Source: Spirochaetales bacterium (GTDB lineage Bacteria; Spirochaetota; Spirochaetia; SZUA-6; DRHE01). Taken from it: a stretch of 32,698 bases of DNA. Positions 1 to 8,987 of this stretch are shown here, piece by piece. Both the position numbers and the translations under genes were made by a program. The stretch spans positions 1-32,698 of the forward strand of contig JAUVWI010000039.1 in the NCBI GenBank assembly GCA_030604195.1, read 5' to 3'. The notes beneath the pieces were generated by a model, which was given only the letters and a program-made list of their open reading frames with translations, had not been told where the DNA came from and searched no databases. Positions within the stretch are counted from its first letter, which is position 1. Each line of letters begins with the position of its first letter.

Positions 1-111
1 GTGCGCCAGGTGCTCGATGAGAATGGCGCGAAATGCCGGAAAGTTGCGGCAGATACAATGGTTGAAGTAAAAGAAAAAATGGGTTTGAACCCGGTGTGCT
101 ATTACCTTTAA
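1..111 (+). CDS. trpS: Tryptophan--tRNA ligase, C-terminal end (partial)
   Basis: The window opens inside this gene; 36 codons and a TAA stop are visible in frame 1. The residues (VRQVLDENGAKCRKVAADTM, then an MGL near the end) match the final helix of bacterial class Ic tryptophanyl-tRNA synthetases, where Lys/Arg-rich repeats of the type 'A.KVA..T...V...MGL' close the protein. The enzyme charges tRNA-Trp in the cytoplasm. The catalytic Rossmann domain and its HIGH and KMSKS motifs lie upstream of the window, so the identification rests on the tail alone. No terminator is obvious after the stop; a repeat element begins 20 bp downstream. Confidence 0.72.
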   Translation: MRQVLDENGAKCRKVAADTMVEVKEKMGLNPVCYYL

Positions 112-130
112 AATCAGGCGTGTTCAGCGC

Positions 131-250
131 AAGAAATAATCAAGTCAGCGACCGAAGGAAGTCCTTTAGGGCGACCGAATATATATGATTCTGTTGGGTT
201 TTTGCTTTAATAATTTCGGTTGTGGATGTAGTTTTCGCTGGGGAAAATCT
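131..250 (+). repeat. Copy A of a ~115 bp interspersed repeat / possible structured RNA
   Basis: This stretch aligns with the reverse strand at 32359-32470. The first 35 bases match at 31 positions (AAGAAATA, GTCAGCGAC and GGAAGTCCT blocks), and a second conserved block surrounds TTCGGTTGTGGATGTA. Copy A contains nested complementary segments: CAGCGA (146-151) with TCGCTG (235-240), and ACCGAA (174-179) with TTCGGT (215-220). It fills the gap between trpS and the convergent DUF554 gene and ends on that gene's stop codon. No open reading frame is preserved. It could be a mobile repeat or a noncoding RNA; I do not recognise the family. Confidence 0.6.
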
Positions 251-944
251 AGAAGGGAATAAGAGGTCCCAGGGCCACTAAGATGATAATAATTAAGAGC
301 CCCGGTAGATAGTTGGCTGTCTTTATCTTTGACAGCCCGAGCAGGTTCATACCGATCATCAATACCAGAACGCCCCCTATGCCGGTCAGCTCTCCCAATA
401 GAAGGTCATTGACCAGGGGTTTAAGCTGATGGGCGAGCAGGGTAATGCCTCCCTGATATAGCAGTATGGTAAGAGCAGAAAAGGCCACTCCGATTCCCAT
501 GGCTGTGGTCAGCATAATTGCCATAAAGCCGTCCATGACAGAGTTGGTAAGTATCATCTCATAATCACCTTCGGCGCCGGCTTTGAAAGCGCCCACCAGG
601 GCCATGGCCCCCACACAGAAGAGAACCGATGCATTTAAAAAGCCATAGCTGAAATCTTTGCCGCTCTCATTCCTGGCAAATCTATTCTTAAGGAATTCAC
701 CCAGCTTTAAAATGGCTCCCTCTATTTTCCACCACTCACCTATTATGCCGCCTAAAATAAGAGCAAGGGCCAGAAAAACAATCTTAGTGGCTGAAAAGGA
801 CATTTTTATACCCAGGACCATGGCTACCAGGCCGGCCCCGGTATAGACAATCGTTTTAAAGGATTCGGTAATCTTCTTATGGAGCAACAGGCCGATCAAG
901 GATCCCAGTAAAACGGTTGCGCAGTTGATAAAGGTGGCGATCAT
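249..944 (-). CDS. DUF554 family integral membrane protein (YdfK-like)
   Basis: A 231-residue, very hydrophobic protein with about seven membrane segments. The features typical of DUF554 are present: an N-terminal 'GSLIGLLL' segment, 'GGIIGEWWKIE' near residues 64-74, a central 'FVGAMA-like' stretch (FCVGAMALVGAF), 'SVMDGF', and the C-terminal pair 'GIGGVLVLMIGMNLLGL' and 'IKTANYLPGLL'. Length is normal for the family, whose transport or other function is unknown. The ATG at 944 lies 17 bp after the glnA stop on the same strand, so it is probably co-transcribed with glnA; the ribosome-binding sequence ahead of it is weak. Its stop codon overlaps the end of repeat copy A. Confidence 0.85.
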   Translation of the reverse strand: MIATFINCATVLLGSLIGLLLHKKITESFKTIVYTGAGLVAMVLGIKMSFSATKIVFLALALILGGIIGEWWKIEGAILKLGEFLKNRFARNESGKDFSYGFLNASVLFCVGAMALVGAFKAGAEGDYEMILTNSVMDGFMAIMLTTAMGIGVAFSALTILLYQGGITLLAHQLKPLVNDLLLGELTGIGGVLVLMIGMNLLGLSKIKTANYLPGLLIIIILVALGPLIPF

Positions 945-961
945 GGCTTTAAAAAGTATAC

Positions 962-2386
962 CTAAATGTCGTAATAGAGGGCGAACTCCCAGGGGTGGGG
1001 GCGCAGATCTAAAGCCTGAACTTCATTGGTCAGCTTGTAATCAATCCAGGTTTCAATTACATCCGGGGTAACAACATCACCCTTAAGCAGGTAGTTATGA
1101 TCCTCCTGCAGGGCTTTCAGGGCTTCCCGCAGGGAGCCCGGGGTCTGGGGCACATTGGCCAGTTCCTCCGGCGGCAGGTCATAGATGTCCTTATCAAGGG
1201 GTTCGCCGGGATCTATCTTATTGAGAATTCCATCGATTACCGCCATCAATAGAGCCGAGAAGGCCAGGTAGGGGTTGCAGCTGGGATCCGGACAGCGGAA
1301 TTCGAACCGTTTTGCCTTTTCTGAAGGGTAGTACATGGGTATACGGATAGCCGCGCTGCGGTTTCTCCGTGAATAGGCCAGGTTTACCGGGGCTTCAAAT
1401 CCGGGCACCAGCCTTTTATAGCTGTTGGTAGTGGGATTGGTAAAGGCTAATAACGAGGGGGCGTGTTTCAATACCCCGCCTATAGCATAGAGCGCGGTTT
1501 CTGATAAACCCGCGTATTTTTCCCCGGCAAAGAGGTTTCTGCCATTCATCCAGAGGGAAAGGTGGATATGCATGCCGCTGCCATTGTCATTGAAGAGGGG
1601 TTTGGGCATAAAGGTCACGGTTTTGTTGTATTTTCTGGCGGTGTTCTTTACAACGTATTTATACTTGAGCATATTGTCCGCCATGGCAACCAGCCGTCCG
1701 TAGCGTATATCAATTTCTGACTGTCCCCCGGTTGCCACTTCGTGATGCTGGGCTTCTACAGGAATGCCGACTTCTTCCAGGGTGAGCATCATCTCACTGC
1801 GAATATCCTGGAGACTGTCAGTGGGCGGCACCGGAAAGTAACCCTCCTTATAGCGCGGTTTGTAACCCAGGTTGGGCTCTTCCTTCCTGCCTGAATTCCA
1901 GCATCCCTCCACTGAATCTATATGGTAGTAGCCCTCATGGGCATTCTGATCAAAGCGTATATCGTCAAAGATAAAAAATTCAGCTTCCGGGCCGATAAAG
2001 ACGGTATCTGCGATTTTAGTGCTTTTCAAGAAATTTACCGCTTTAAGGGCGATGTTTCGCGGGTCACGGGTATAATCCTCGCCCGTAATGGGATCGCATA
2101 TATTACAGATCAGCACTATGGTTTTATCTTTTAGAAAGGGATCGATAAAAGCGGTATCCGCCACCGGCTTCATCAGCATGTCTGATTCATTTATGCTCTG
2201 CCAGCCGCGAATAGAGGAGCCGTCAAAACCAAAGCCCTGCTCAAAGGAATCAAGATGCAGCTCCCTCACCGGAATTGAGATATGCTGCCACATTCCGGGA
2301 AAATCCATAAAACGCAGGTCAACAACCTTAACCTCTTCACTTTTAATCAGCTCCAGTACGTCCTGAGGGGTCTTAATCTCTTTCAC
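962..2386 (-). CDS. glnA: Glutamine synthetase, type I
   Basis: A 474-residue GS type I subunit that makes glutamine from glutamate, ammonia and ATP in a cytoplasmic dodecamer. Visible signatures are [11 protein letters not shown] (52-62), the metal and glutamate-binding [11 protein letters not shown] (268-278) preceded by FMPKPLF, the ATP-site [10 protein letters not shown] (341-350), and [11 protein letters not shown] (398-408). The last contains Tyr402 at the position adenylylated in enteric GlnA, so this is the GSI-beta type and may be under adenylyltransferase control. The start is a GTG at 2386, chosen because AAGGAG lies just upstream and the family's N-terminus begins there. It leads a probable two-gene unit with the DUF554 gene and is divergent from the histidine kinase. 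Confidence 0.95.
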   Translation of the reverse strand: MKEIKTPQDVLELIKSEEVKVVDLRFMDFPGMWQHISIPVRELHLDSFEQGFGFDGSSIRGWQSINESDMLMKPVADTAFIDPFLKDKTIVLICNICDPITGEDYTRDPRNIALKAVNFLKSTKIADTVFIGPEAEFFIFDDIRFDQNAHEGYYHIDSVEGCWNSGRKEEPNLGYKPRYKEGYFPVPPTDSLQDIRSEMMLTLEEVGIPVEAQHHEVATGGQSEIDIRYGRLVAMADNMLKYKYVVKNTARKYNKTVTFMPKPLFNDNGSGMHIHLSLWMNGRNLFAGEKYAGLSETALYAIGGVLKHAPSLLAFTNPTTNSYKRLVPGFEAPVNLAYSRRNRSAAIRIPMYYPSEKAKRFEFRCPDPSCNPYLAFSALLMAVIDGILNKIDPGEPLDKDIYDLPPEELANVPQTPGSLREALKALQEDHNYLLKGDVVTPDVIETWIDYKLTNEVQALDLRPHPWEFALYYDI

Positions 2387-2408
2387 CTTATACTCCTTTA
2401 AAATGGCG

Positions 2409-2437
2409 ATCTTACAACTTTTTGCTGAACTAGTGAA
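2409..2437 (-). promoter_or_regulatory. Possible sigma-70 promoter for glnA
   Basis: On the minus strand, TTCACT (2437-2432) and TAAGAT (2414-2409) are separated by 17 bp, and the predicted start would leave a leader of under 20 nt carrying the AAGGAG of glnA. The match to consensus is moderate (4 of 6 and 5 of 6). No sigma-54 type element was seen. Confidence 0.3.
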
Positions 2438-2456
2438 TACCCTGGCTCTCTTTATC

Positions 2457-2486
2457 TTGTATTAATGAGCTATGACGTTCTATAAT
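2457..2486 (+). promoter_or_regulatory. Possible sigma-70 promoter for the histidine kinase cluster
   Basis: TTGTAT (2457-2462) and a perfect TATAAT (2481-2486) with an 18 bp spacer lie 20 bp before the ATG of the kinase. The site is divergent from the glnA promoter in the same 119 bp gap. Confidence 0.4.
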
Positions 2487-2505
2487 AATAGCAGGCAGAT
2501 AATAT

Positions 2506-5500
2506 ATGGCTGAAATAAAATCTGAACAATTATTGCAAAATCTAAACCTCCTTCTAGAGATCAACTCCTCATTAAACAGGGCGGTAGGGCTGGATGAAGT
2601 GTTGCAGAATATTACTCTGGGCCTGGTAGATATATTCGGTTATAACGGCAGCCTGATCTTTGAATATGAAAATGTCAGGGAGCCCCTCCTAACCCTCAAA
2701 GCGCAGGCCTACAATTGTGATACCAGGATACTAAAAAAAGTGGAGAAGATTTTGGGCTTCTCTGTTCTGGGACATGAATTCAAACCGGAAGAAGATCAGA
2801 TATTTCACCGTCTCTATATAGAGCAGGTGCCTGTGGTGAACGAGAATATCTCTGATCTTTTGTCCAGCCTGGTTCGCTCCAGGGAACTGAAGAAGTTAGC
2901 GCCGGTTATTGCCCGGCTGGTAAAAGCTAAAGCCGCTGCTATCGTCCCTTTGGTGGCTGAGAAGAGAGTTGTTGGTGTTTTTGTGGTTGCCAGTTTTACT
3001 GAGATCAAGGTTAATGATCTGGAGCTTATCCGCATCTTTGCAGGTCAGGCGGCGATTGCCGTGGAGCGGGCCCGCCTCTTTGAGAATGAACGCCGCCATG
3101 CTGCACAGCTCGCTGTTCTCCGTTCAGTAGCCAATTCCATAAGCGCCTCCCTGGATCTGGATGATATACTGGCTAAAGCGGCCAGGCAGATGGTTGAACA
3201 TTTCAATGTTGACCACTGCGGTATCCTTGCCTTTGACACGAAATTTGAAATGGGCAGGGTATTGGCTGAATACCCTGACAGGAATATTATTGGCGAGACA
3301 TTTCCTATAAAGGGTTACACTGCGGCCGAGCGCATTATTGAGGTACCGGAACCCCTATTCATTGAGAATATAAAAACTAATCCTTTAATGGCCGCGGTTC
3401 GGGAGGATATGGAGCGTTTGGATATCAATTCCATGCTCATCCTGCCGTTAGTAATAAAAGGCCGGACTATCGGTTCCATCGGTTTGGACTCCATCGGTAA
3501 ACAGTGTACCTTCCTTGATGAGGATATTGCCCTGGCCCAGGCCATTGCCGACCAGGTGGCGATTGCTTTAGAAAACGGCCGCCTTTTTGCCGAGGAACGG
3601 CGCCAGCGGCAGGTAAATGAAACCCTGCGTGAAATTGCCCAGGCTGTAGGTTCTTCCCTGGACCCTGACGATGTTCTGCGCATGATCCTGCAAGAGCTGA
3701 AAAAGGTGATCGACTACCAGGGAGGGGCGATCCTGCTGATAGATGAGAATGAGAGATTGCTTTACGTAAGGATGCTTGAGGGCTATGGAAAGGATGCTGA
3801 ATTATTTACTTTGCCTCTCGATAGTGACAAAGGGGTTACCGCAGAGGTGGCCAGAACCGGAGAGCCCATATATGTACCGGATGTTTCCCGGGATGAACGC
3901 TTTATCAGTGTCGATCGGACTAAAGGTTCCGAACTGACTGTTCCTCTCAAGATCAAGGAGCGGGTTATCGGTGTGCTTAACGTGGAAACAGATAAGATTG
4001 ATGCTTACAGTGAAGAAGACCTGCGCTTGCTCACAACATTTGCCAATCAATCTTCAGTAGCCCTGGAGAATGCCCGCTATTATGAAAGCATCAGGCTCTC
4101 TGAGGAACGTTTCAGCCACATAGCGGAGAATATCGGCGACTGGGTCTGGGAGGTCGATCAAGAGGGACGCTATACCTACTGTAATTCCGTAGTAACCGGT
4201 ATTCTCGGCTACACCCCGGAAGAGATAATGGGCAAGCCATTATATGATTTCGCCATTAAGCCGGAATATGAGAAGATAAAAAACTGGGCTGAGCGGATTC
4301 CTGAAAATCTGGAAACATTCACTAATGTAGTAACCAGGAAATTACACCGGCAAGGTAATACAGTCATATTGAAGAGCAGCGGCACACCGCTGCTTGATGC
4401 CAGTGGCGAGGTAATCGGTTTCCGTGGCGTCAGCCAGGATATAACCAGAGAGTTGCAGCTGGAGGAACAGCTCCGGCAGGCTCAGAAACTGGAATCCCTC
4501 GGCACCCTGGCCGGCGGGATTGCCCATGACTTTAATAATATTTTAGGCGGTATTCTGGGTTATGCTTCCTTGATCAAGGAAGAGCTTCCCGCCGGCTCGG
4601 AATTGTTGCCGGAAGTAGAGACTATTATAACATCGGCCAGGCGCGCCGCTGGTCTGACCAGGCAGCTTTTAGCCTTTGCCCGCAAGGGGCACTACCAGCT
4701 GGTCCCGGTTGATCTTAACAATATCGTAAATGAAGTGGTTAAGCTGCTCTCACGCACTATTGATAAAGCAGTGGCTGTGGAGACGGTCCTAAGCCCCTCT
4801 CTGAGCGCGGTAATGGGAGATTCGGGGCAGATCAACCAGATGCTGCTTAATCTCTGCCTGAATGGTTGTGATGCCATGCCCGCGGGCGGCCGGCTGCTGA
4901 TAAAAACCGAGAATATTGTCATTGATAATACCGGGCGCGAGGCTCTGCTTGAGTTGGAAGCGGGAAATTATGTAAAACTCACTGTTAGCGATACAGGTAT
5001 GGGAATAGAACCTGAAATACAAGAGAGGATATTTGACCCCTTCTTTACAACCAAAGAGAGAGCAGGCGGCGAAAAACATAGTGGTCTGGGACTGGCCATG
5101 GTTTTCGGTATTGTGAAGAGACATGGCGGCGCTGTTAAACTTGAGAGTGAAAAGGGAGAGGGCTCGACTTTTTCCATCTATCTCCCTGGTACAGATCGTA
5201 CAGAGAAGAATGTGCAGAGAGGCAGGGAAAAAGAAAAACACATTCCAGGGGGAAATGAAACCATGCTGGTGGTTGATGATGATGTGGTGCTGTGCGAGGT
5301 TGTCGGGCGGATACTGGAAACAGGAGGCTACCGGGTAATTCTTGCCAATGGCGGCAAACAGGCCCTGGAAATTTACAGCAGACAGCATCAAGAGATTGAC
5401 TTAGTTGTTTTAGACATTATTATGCCTGATATGAATGGGAAAAAGGTTTACGAAGGGCTGAAGAAAATAAATGCAAAAGTGAAGGTACTGATTTCCAGCG

Positions 5501-5622
5501 GCTACAGCACAACCGGACAGGCTCAAGCCATACTTGCAGACGGCGCCAGGGGTTTTTTACAGAAGCCCTACGAACGCGCGGATATGCTGCACAAAGTCAG
5601 GCAGGTATTGGATGAGAAATAG
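2506..5622 (+). CDS. Soluble hybrid sensor histidine kinase: GAF-GAF-GAF-PAS-HisKA-HATPase-REC
   Basis: A 1038-residue hybrid kinase with no membrane segment, so it should sense a cytoplasmic signal. Three GAF-like domains occupy about 20-190, 205-360 and 370-525; each ends in the same 'F..Q.A.A.E.ARLF.-E' helix, which suggests tandem duplication. A PAS domain follows (535-650), then the dimerisation helix with phospho-acceptor His674 in [13 protein letters not shown]. The ATPase domain has N box [11 protein letters not shown] (781-791), DTGMGI (829-834) and SGLGLAM (859-865). A C-terminal receiver has the acidic triad near 924-926, Asp970 and Lys1020. The close spacing of the H box and the NtrB-like sequence place it in the large GAF/PAS hybrid kinase group; the ligand is unknown. 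The next gene overlaps its stop. Confidence 0.9.
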   Translation: MAEIKSEQLLQNLNLLLEINSSLNRAVGLDEVLQNITLGLVDIFGYNGSLIFEYENVREPLLTLKAQAYNCDTRILKKVEKILGFSVLGHEFKPEEDQIFHRLYIEQVPVVNENISDLLSSLVRSRELKKLAPVIARLVKAKAAAIVPLVAEKRVVGVFVVASFTEIKVNDLELIRIFAGQAAIAVERARLFENERRHAAQLAVLRSVANSISASLDLDDILAKAARQMVEHFNVDHCGILAFDTKFEMGRVLAEYPDRNIIGETFPIKGYTAAERIIEVPEPLFIENIKTNPLMAAVREDMERLDINSMLILPLVIKGRTIGSIGLDSIGKQCTFLDEDIALAQAIADQVAIALENGRLFAEERRQRQVNETLREIAQAVGSSLDPDDVLRMILQELKKVIDYQGGAILLIDENERLLYVRMLEGYGKDAELFTLPLDSDKGVTAEVARTGEPIYVPDVSRDERFISVDRTKGSELTVPLKIKERVIGVLNVETDKIDAYSEEDLRLLTTFANQSSVALENARYYESIRLSEERFSHIAENIGDWVWEVDQEGRYTYCNSVVTGILGYTPEEIMGKPLYDFAIKPEYEKIKNWAERIPENLETFTNVVTRKLHRQGNTVILKSSGTPLLDASGEVIGFRGVSQDITRELQLEEQLRQAQKLESLGTLAGGIAHDFNNILGGILGYASLIKEELPAGSELLPEVETIITSARRAAGLTRQLLAFARKGHYQLVPVDLNNIVNEVVKLLSRTIDKAVAVETVLSPSLSAVMGDSGQINQMLLNLCLNGCDAMPAGGRLLIKTENIVIDNTGREALLELEAGNYVKLTVSDTGMGIEPEIQERIFDPFFTTKERAGGEKHSGLGLAMVFGIVKRHGGAVKLESEKGEGSTFSIYLPGTDRTEKNVQRGREKEKHIPGGNETMLVVDDDVVLCEVVGRILETGGYRVILANGGKQALEIYSRQHQEIDLVVLDIIMPDMNGKKVYEGLKKINAKVKVLISSGYSTTGQAQAILADGARGFLQKPYERADMLHKVRQVLDEK

Positions 5623-6061
5623 GTTTTTCTTATTGCTTAGCGTGTTCTTTTTCTGCTTTGCTCCACAAGGTGGGCAGGCTCTTGAATTAGCTGAAATTGT
5701 GGGCATGGAACTGGAAAAGGCTTATAAGGATTTTGGGCCCCCGGCCGAGGTTTTTACTGTCAGGGGTGAAGAGGAGTGGCAGGACGATGTTGTATTCTAC
5801 TATGACTCCCATCTATATCTTTTCTGGTTTGAAAACAGGGTCTGGCAGGTCAGGGTTGATAATAGATATGCCGGGGAGTTCTTGAAGCTGAAAATGGGCA
5901 ATTCCGAGGCTGAAGTAATAGCAGGGCTTGGTGTGCCATTTAAGAGAGATGGAAACTCTCTTTTCTATAATTTGCAGGACCGCGCTTATCCGCTCAGGCT
6001 TAGATTGTCCTTTGACAATGGCCTCCTGGCAGATGCATACTGTTACCGTAATGACTTCTAA
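5612..6061 (+). CDS. Uncharacterised small exported protein
   Basis: I do not recognise a family. The ATG at 5612 is preferred because translation from it gives a clean signal peptide (MRNRFF, hydrophobic core to residue ~18, likely cleavage after GGQA), whereas the longer frame upstream merely overlaps the kinase. The mature part is about 125 residues, acidic and rich in aromatic residues, with two similar-looking halves ('GMELEKAYKDFGPPAEVF' and 'KMGNSEAEVIAGLGVPFKRD') reminiscent of the repeated SmpA/OmlA-type fold. It is therefore likely periplasmic. It overlaps the kinase stop by 11 nt and its own TAA abuts the ATG of aroDE, so it is translationally coupled to both. Confidence 0.65.
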   Translation: MRNRFFLLLSVFFFCFAPQGGQALELAEIVGMELEKAYKDFGPPAEVFTVRGEEEWQDDVVFYYDSHLYLFWFENRVWQVRVDNRYAGEFLKLKMGNSEAEVIAGLGVPFKRDGNSLFYNLQDRAYPLRLRLSFDNGLLADAYCYRNDF

Positions 6062-7540
6062 ATGAATCGATCATCCCTCTGTTTTTCGTTAACCGGCGCC
6101 ACTATTGCTGAAAATCTAAAGGATATAGAAAAATACCATTGCTACTGCGACCTCTATGAATTGCGAGCGGATTGTCTCGAATCTTTAAGTATATCGGCTC
6201 TCACCTCTTTTCCCACAAAGGTAAAAAAACCGGTAATTCTTGCGGTAAGACGTGCAGTTGACGGCGGGCATTTCAAGGGTTCGGAGAATGAGCGCTGTGG
6301 TATATTAAGGCGATCTTTGGCATCCGGTTACCGCTATGTTGATTTAGATGAGGATTTCCAGGATCAAAAGACTGAGCAGGCTGCTTTAGCCGGCGGCGTG
6401 ACCATAATCCGCTCTTTTTATGATTTTTCAGGTGTGCCGGCTTACCTGGACAGGCGCCTCAGTAATATAAAACGCAATCCCGGTGAAGTTATAAAAGCGG
6501 CGGTTATGGTGCAGAATACACAGGAGCTGCTCAAGCTGGTTGAGCAGGCGCTGGAGCTTAAAGCGCAGGATGGATGGGGAAACCGGATTATCCTGGGTAT
6601 GGGTCCCATGGGCTTCGCCACCAGGGTGCTCTCAACGCTCCTGGGATCCTCCATAACCTATTCCTCTGCCCCAGGCAGGCAGGCCGCTCCCGGCCATGTT
6701 GACCCGCAAACCCTGGTGGATCTGTACCGTTTCCCCCTTATAGATGAAGATACCAGGATCTTCGGTGTAATAGGCAATCCGGTTATTCACTCTGAATCCC
6801 CCGGGCTTCACAACCGCGGCTTTTCCTTACGTGCTATTGATGATGCCGTATATATTCCCTTTCAGGTGGATAACCTTGGAGCCTTTTTTCAGCTTGCAGA
6901 AGTGCTTGATATCAGGGGCGTTTCCGTAACCATACCGCACAAGCAGGGGGTGATCCCCTTCTTAAGCAGCAGGGATAAGGATGTTGAAGCCGCGGGCGCC
7001 TGTAATACCATAGTATGGGGGGATGGATTACGCCGCGGCTATAACACCGATATTGCCGGTTTTATGGCTCCTCTTAAAGAGAGTATGGGCGGCGCAATAC
7101 CTGCAGGGTTCCGTGCCGCGGTCATAGGCGCCGGGGGCGCAGCCAGGGCCGTGGTTTACGCTCTGCGCAAGGAGGGGGTCGAAGTGCTTATTCTCAACCG
7201 TACGGTGGCGCGGGCAAAAGAGCTGGCCGCTCTTTTCGACTGCTCCTACGGCAGCCTTAGGGAGCAGGAGAGAATAGCTGATTTTTCAGATTTAATAGTC
7301 CAGACTACCAGTGTGGGCATGAACCGGGAGGACCCGGAATATGACCCCATTCCCGGCTACTCTTTCAAGGGAAGTGAGATAATCTATGATATTATCTACA
7401 TTCCGCGCTTAACACCGCTTCTGAAAAGGGCGGCGCAGTCAGGATGCCGGGTTATTAATGGCTGGGAAATGCTTACCGCCCAGGCCGCAATCCAGTTCAA
7501 ACTCTTCACCGGGCAGGATCTGCCAGGGCAAGCGAATTGA
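6062..7540 (+). CDS. aroDE: Bifunctional 3-dehydroquinate dehydratase (type I) / shikimate dehydrogenase
   Basis: A 492-residue fusion covering shikimate pathway steps 3 and 4. The AroD part (1-~225) shows ELRAD (33-37), substrate Arg63, Schiff-base Lys145 in IKAAVM, and SAPG near 202-205. Two expected catalytic positions differ: the Glu before GG is Asp67, and the His of the usual S-x-H-D-F motif is Tyr120 (RSFYDF). The AroE part (230-492) looks complete: HSESPGLHN (243-251), VTIPHK with catalytic Lys294, GACNTI, YNTD with Asp330, the NADP loop GAGGAARAV (356-364), NRT, and the closing GWEMLTAQAAIQFKLF. The dehydrogenase is therefore confident, while dehydratase activity is less certain. The gene is the last of the kinase cluster and is followed by a strong hairpin. 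Confidence 0.92.
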   Translation: MNRSSLCFSLTGATIAENLKDIEKYHCYCDLYELRADCLESLSISALTSFPTKVKKPVILAVRRAVDGGHFKGSENERCGILRRSLASGYRYVDLDEDFQDQKTEQAALAGGVTIIRSFYDFSGVPAYLDRRLSNIKRNPGEVIKAAVMVQNTQELLKLVEQALELKAQDGWGNRIILGMGPMGFATRVLSTLLGSSITYSSAPGRQAAPGHVDPQTLVDLYRFPLIDEDTRIFGVIGNPVIHSESPGLHNRGFSLRAIDDAVYIPFQVDNLGAFFQLAEVLDIRGVSVTIPHKQGVIPFLSSRDKDVEAAGACNTIVWGDGLRRGYNTDIAGFMAPLKESMGGAIPAGFRAAVIGAGGAARAVVYALRKEGVEVLILNRTVARAKELAALFDCSYGSLREQERIADFSDLIVQTTSVGMNREDPEYDPIPGYSFKGSEIIYDIIYIPRLTPLLKRAAQSGCRVINGWEMLTAQAAIQFKLFTGQDLPGQAN

Positions 7541-7646
7541 GGAATTGCTGACCGGAATTGAAGATATATTGAAACTGTAACCTTTTTATTAAAGAGTTGT
7601 TTTTATTTATGTAGCTTTTCTTTGTTCATAGACTCCTCCTTATTCA

Positions 7647-7684
7647 AAGGGATGAAAGAGCGCACTCTTTCATCCCTTCCTTTT
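7647..7684 (+). terminator. Hairpin terminator between convergent aroDE and prs
   Basis: A perfect 14 bp inverted repeat, AAGGGATGAAAGAG (7647-7660) and CTCTTTCATCCCTT (7665-7678), with a 4 nt loop is followed on the + strand by CC and TTTT then ATATT. It lies 106 bp after aroDE and 43 bp before the end of prs. It should stop the rightward transcript and may act in both directions, although the tract on the minus side is poorer in T. Confidence 0.75.
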
Positions 7685-7726
7685 ATATTGCAATACCATG
7701 CCGGCATGTTCCATCTTCGGTAGAAA

Positions 7727-8986
7727 TTATTTGTCTGATAATAAACGTTTGCTGTTTTTATCGAGAAGATCATTGATGATCTTGGTGTTATCCATCAGGG
7801 AACTGAGGCTGAGATTGTAATGGATACGGTAGATACTGCGGGCAAAAAGATCATCAACCTCGGCGTTGAGATACCACTCCCTGTCCAGCAGGTTGGCATC
7901 GTGGTAAACAGCGTTAGTGCCGATGACCCGGTAAAGAATATTGTTGTGGTAAGCTTCTTCAAACTGTTCTATTGCCGGGCCGTTAAAAAAGGGCAGGCTT
8001 ACCGCGCAGATAATCCTCCTGGCCCCCTTATCCTTAAGCGCTGCCATAGCCTTTAGAATAGTGCCGCCGGTACCCAGCATATCATCCGCCATAAAGACTA
8101 TCTTATCTTTTACCTCGCCTAAAAGACGGATACTGGTAATATTGCTGTCCCTGGCGGTATAGGAAACCCTGGAATAATCACGTTCCTTATAGATCAGACC
8201 TAAAGGTTTCTTTAAGGAGCTGGAAAAGAATTTATTGCGGTCCACAGCGCCGGTATCGGGTGAAATAATCACCAGGTCTTCACTCTGCAAATCTTCAACC
8301 TGGGAGAGTATCTTCAGGATTTGATAGGAAGCATGGAGGTTTTCCACCCGCAGAAGGTTAAAGCTGTTCTCAATTTCCTTGGAATGTAAATCCAGGGTTA
8401 TAAGCCGGGCAACCCCAAGGTATTCCAGTATTTGTCCTAAACGGGCGGCGGTAAGCCCCTCACGGCCCTTCTTCTTATGTTGACGGGCATAGGGATAGGT
8501 AGGCAGAACTACGGTAACCCTCTTGGCTCCCGCCTGCATGGCCGCGTCAATAGTAACAAATAGAAGGAAAATATGGTCATTCACCGACAGCACCTGTTTG
8601 TCGATGCCATTGTCAAATGACAGGGGATAGTGGTTTTCTACATCCTGGATTATATAAACATCCATATTGCGCACTGTAGACAACAGTTCCGTTTTGAACT
8701 CCCCATTTGCGAAACGGGTAAAACGGGCCGGTATTTTAAAGCTTGTTGGTCTGAATTTATCCGCCGATGTTTCCGGATTCAGGTTGGGGCGGCGCTGATC
8801 GATGTTTATATTGATCAGCCGCATTACCTCATCCCTGGAAAGGCAGTATTTAACTGACAGAGCTTGAATTTTGCGGCGAATTTTTTTTACAGAGATCTTT
8901 TCCAGCTTGGCTATAAGTTTGTTGGCAAACTCCTCTCCCCCCGGACAGGCTAAAATACCGATCTGATCAGGGTTGGAATAAATCAT
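7727..8986 (-). CDS. prs: Ribose-phosphate pyrophosphokinase with an inserted N-terminal segment
   Basis: A 419-residue PRPP synthase homologue, about 100 residues longer than classical Prs. It would convert ribose 5-phosphate and ATP to PRPP for nucleotide, His and Trp synthesis. Recognisable parts are FANGE (92-96), the catalytic flexible loop region YPYARQHKKKGREGLTAARL (164-183), DLHS (199-202), KERD (267-270) and the PRPP-binding loop FMADDMLGTGGTI (298-310). Between the first strand (GILACPGGEEFANKL) and FANGE there are about 55 extra residues, basic and partly helical (VKKIRRKIQ, LSRDEVMRLI). The C-terminus is also extended. It starts 1 nt after the epimerase stop, so the two are one operon. 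Function is likely, but the divergent loops leave some doubt about regulation by ADP or phosphate. Confidence 0.85.
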   Translation of the reverse strand: MIYSNPDQIGILACPGGEEFANKLIAKLEKISVKKIRRKIQALSVKYCLSRDEVMRLININIDQRRPNLNPETSADKFRPTSFKIPARFTRFANGEFKTELLSTVRNMDVYIIQDVENHYPLSFDNGIDKQVLSVNDHIFLLFVTIDAAMQAGAKRVTVVLPTYPYARQHKKKGREGLTAARLGQILEYLGVARLITLDLHSKEIENSFNLLRVENLHASYQILKILSQVEDLQSEDLVIISPDTGAVDRNKFFSSSLKKPLGLIYKERDYSRVSYTARDSNITSIRLLGEVKDKIVFMADDMLGTGGTILKAMAALKDKGARRIICAVSLPFFNGPAIEQFEEAYHNNILYRVIGTNAVYHDANLLDREWYLNAEVDDLFARSIYRIHYNLSLSSLMDNTKIINDLLDKNSKRLLSDK

Positions 8987-8987
8987 T

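Noticed and set aside
4789..5391. A 200-codon frame antisense to the histidine kinase
   Set aside because: The kinase domains on the + strand are unambiguous; the antisense product has no recognisable motif and no start signals.
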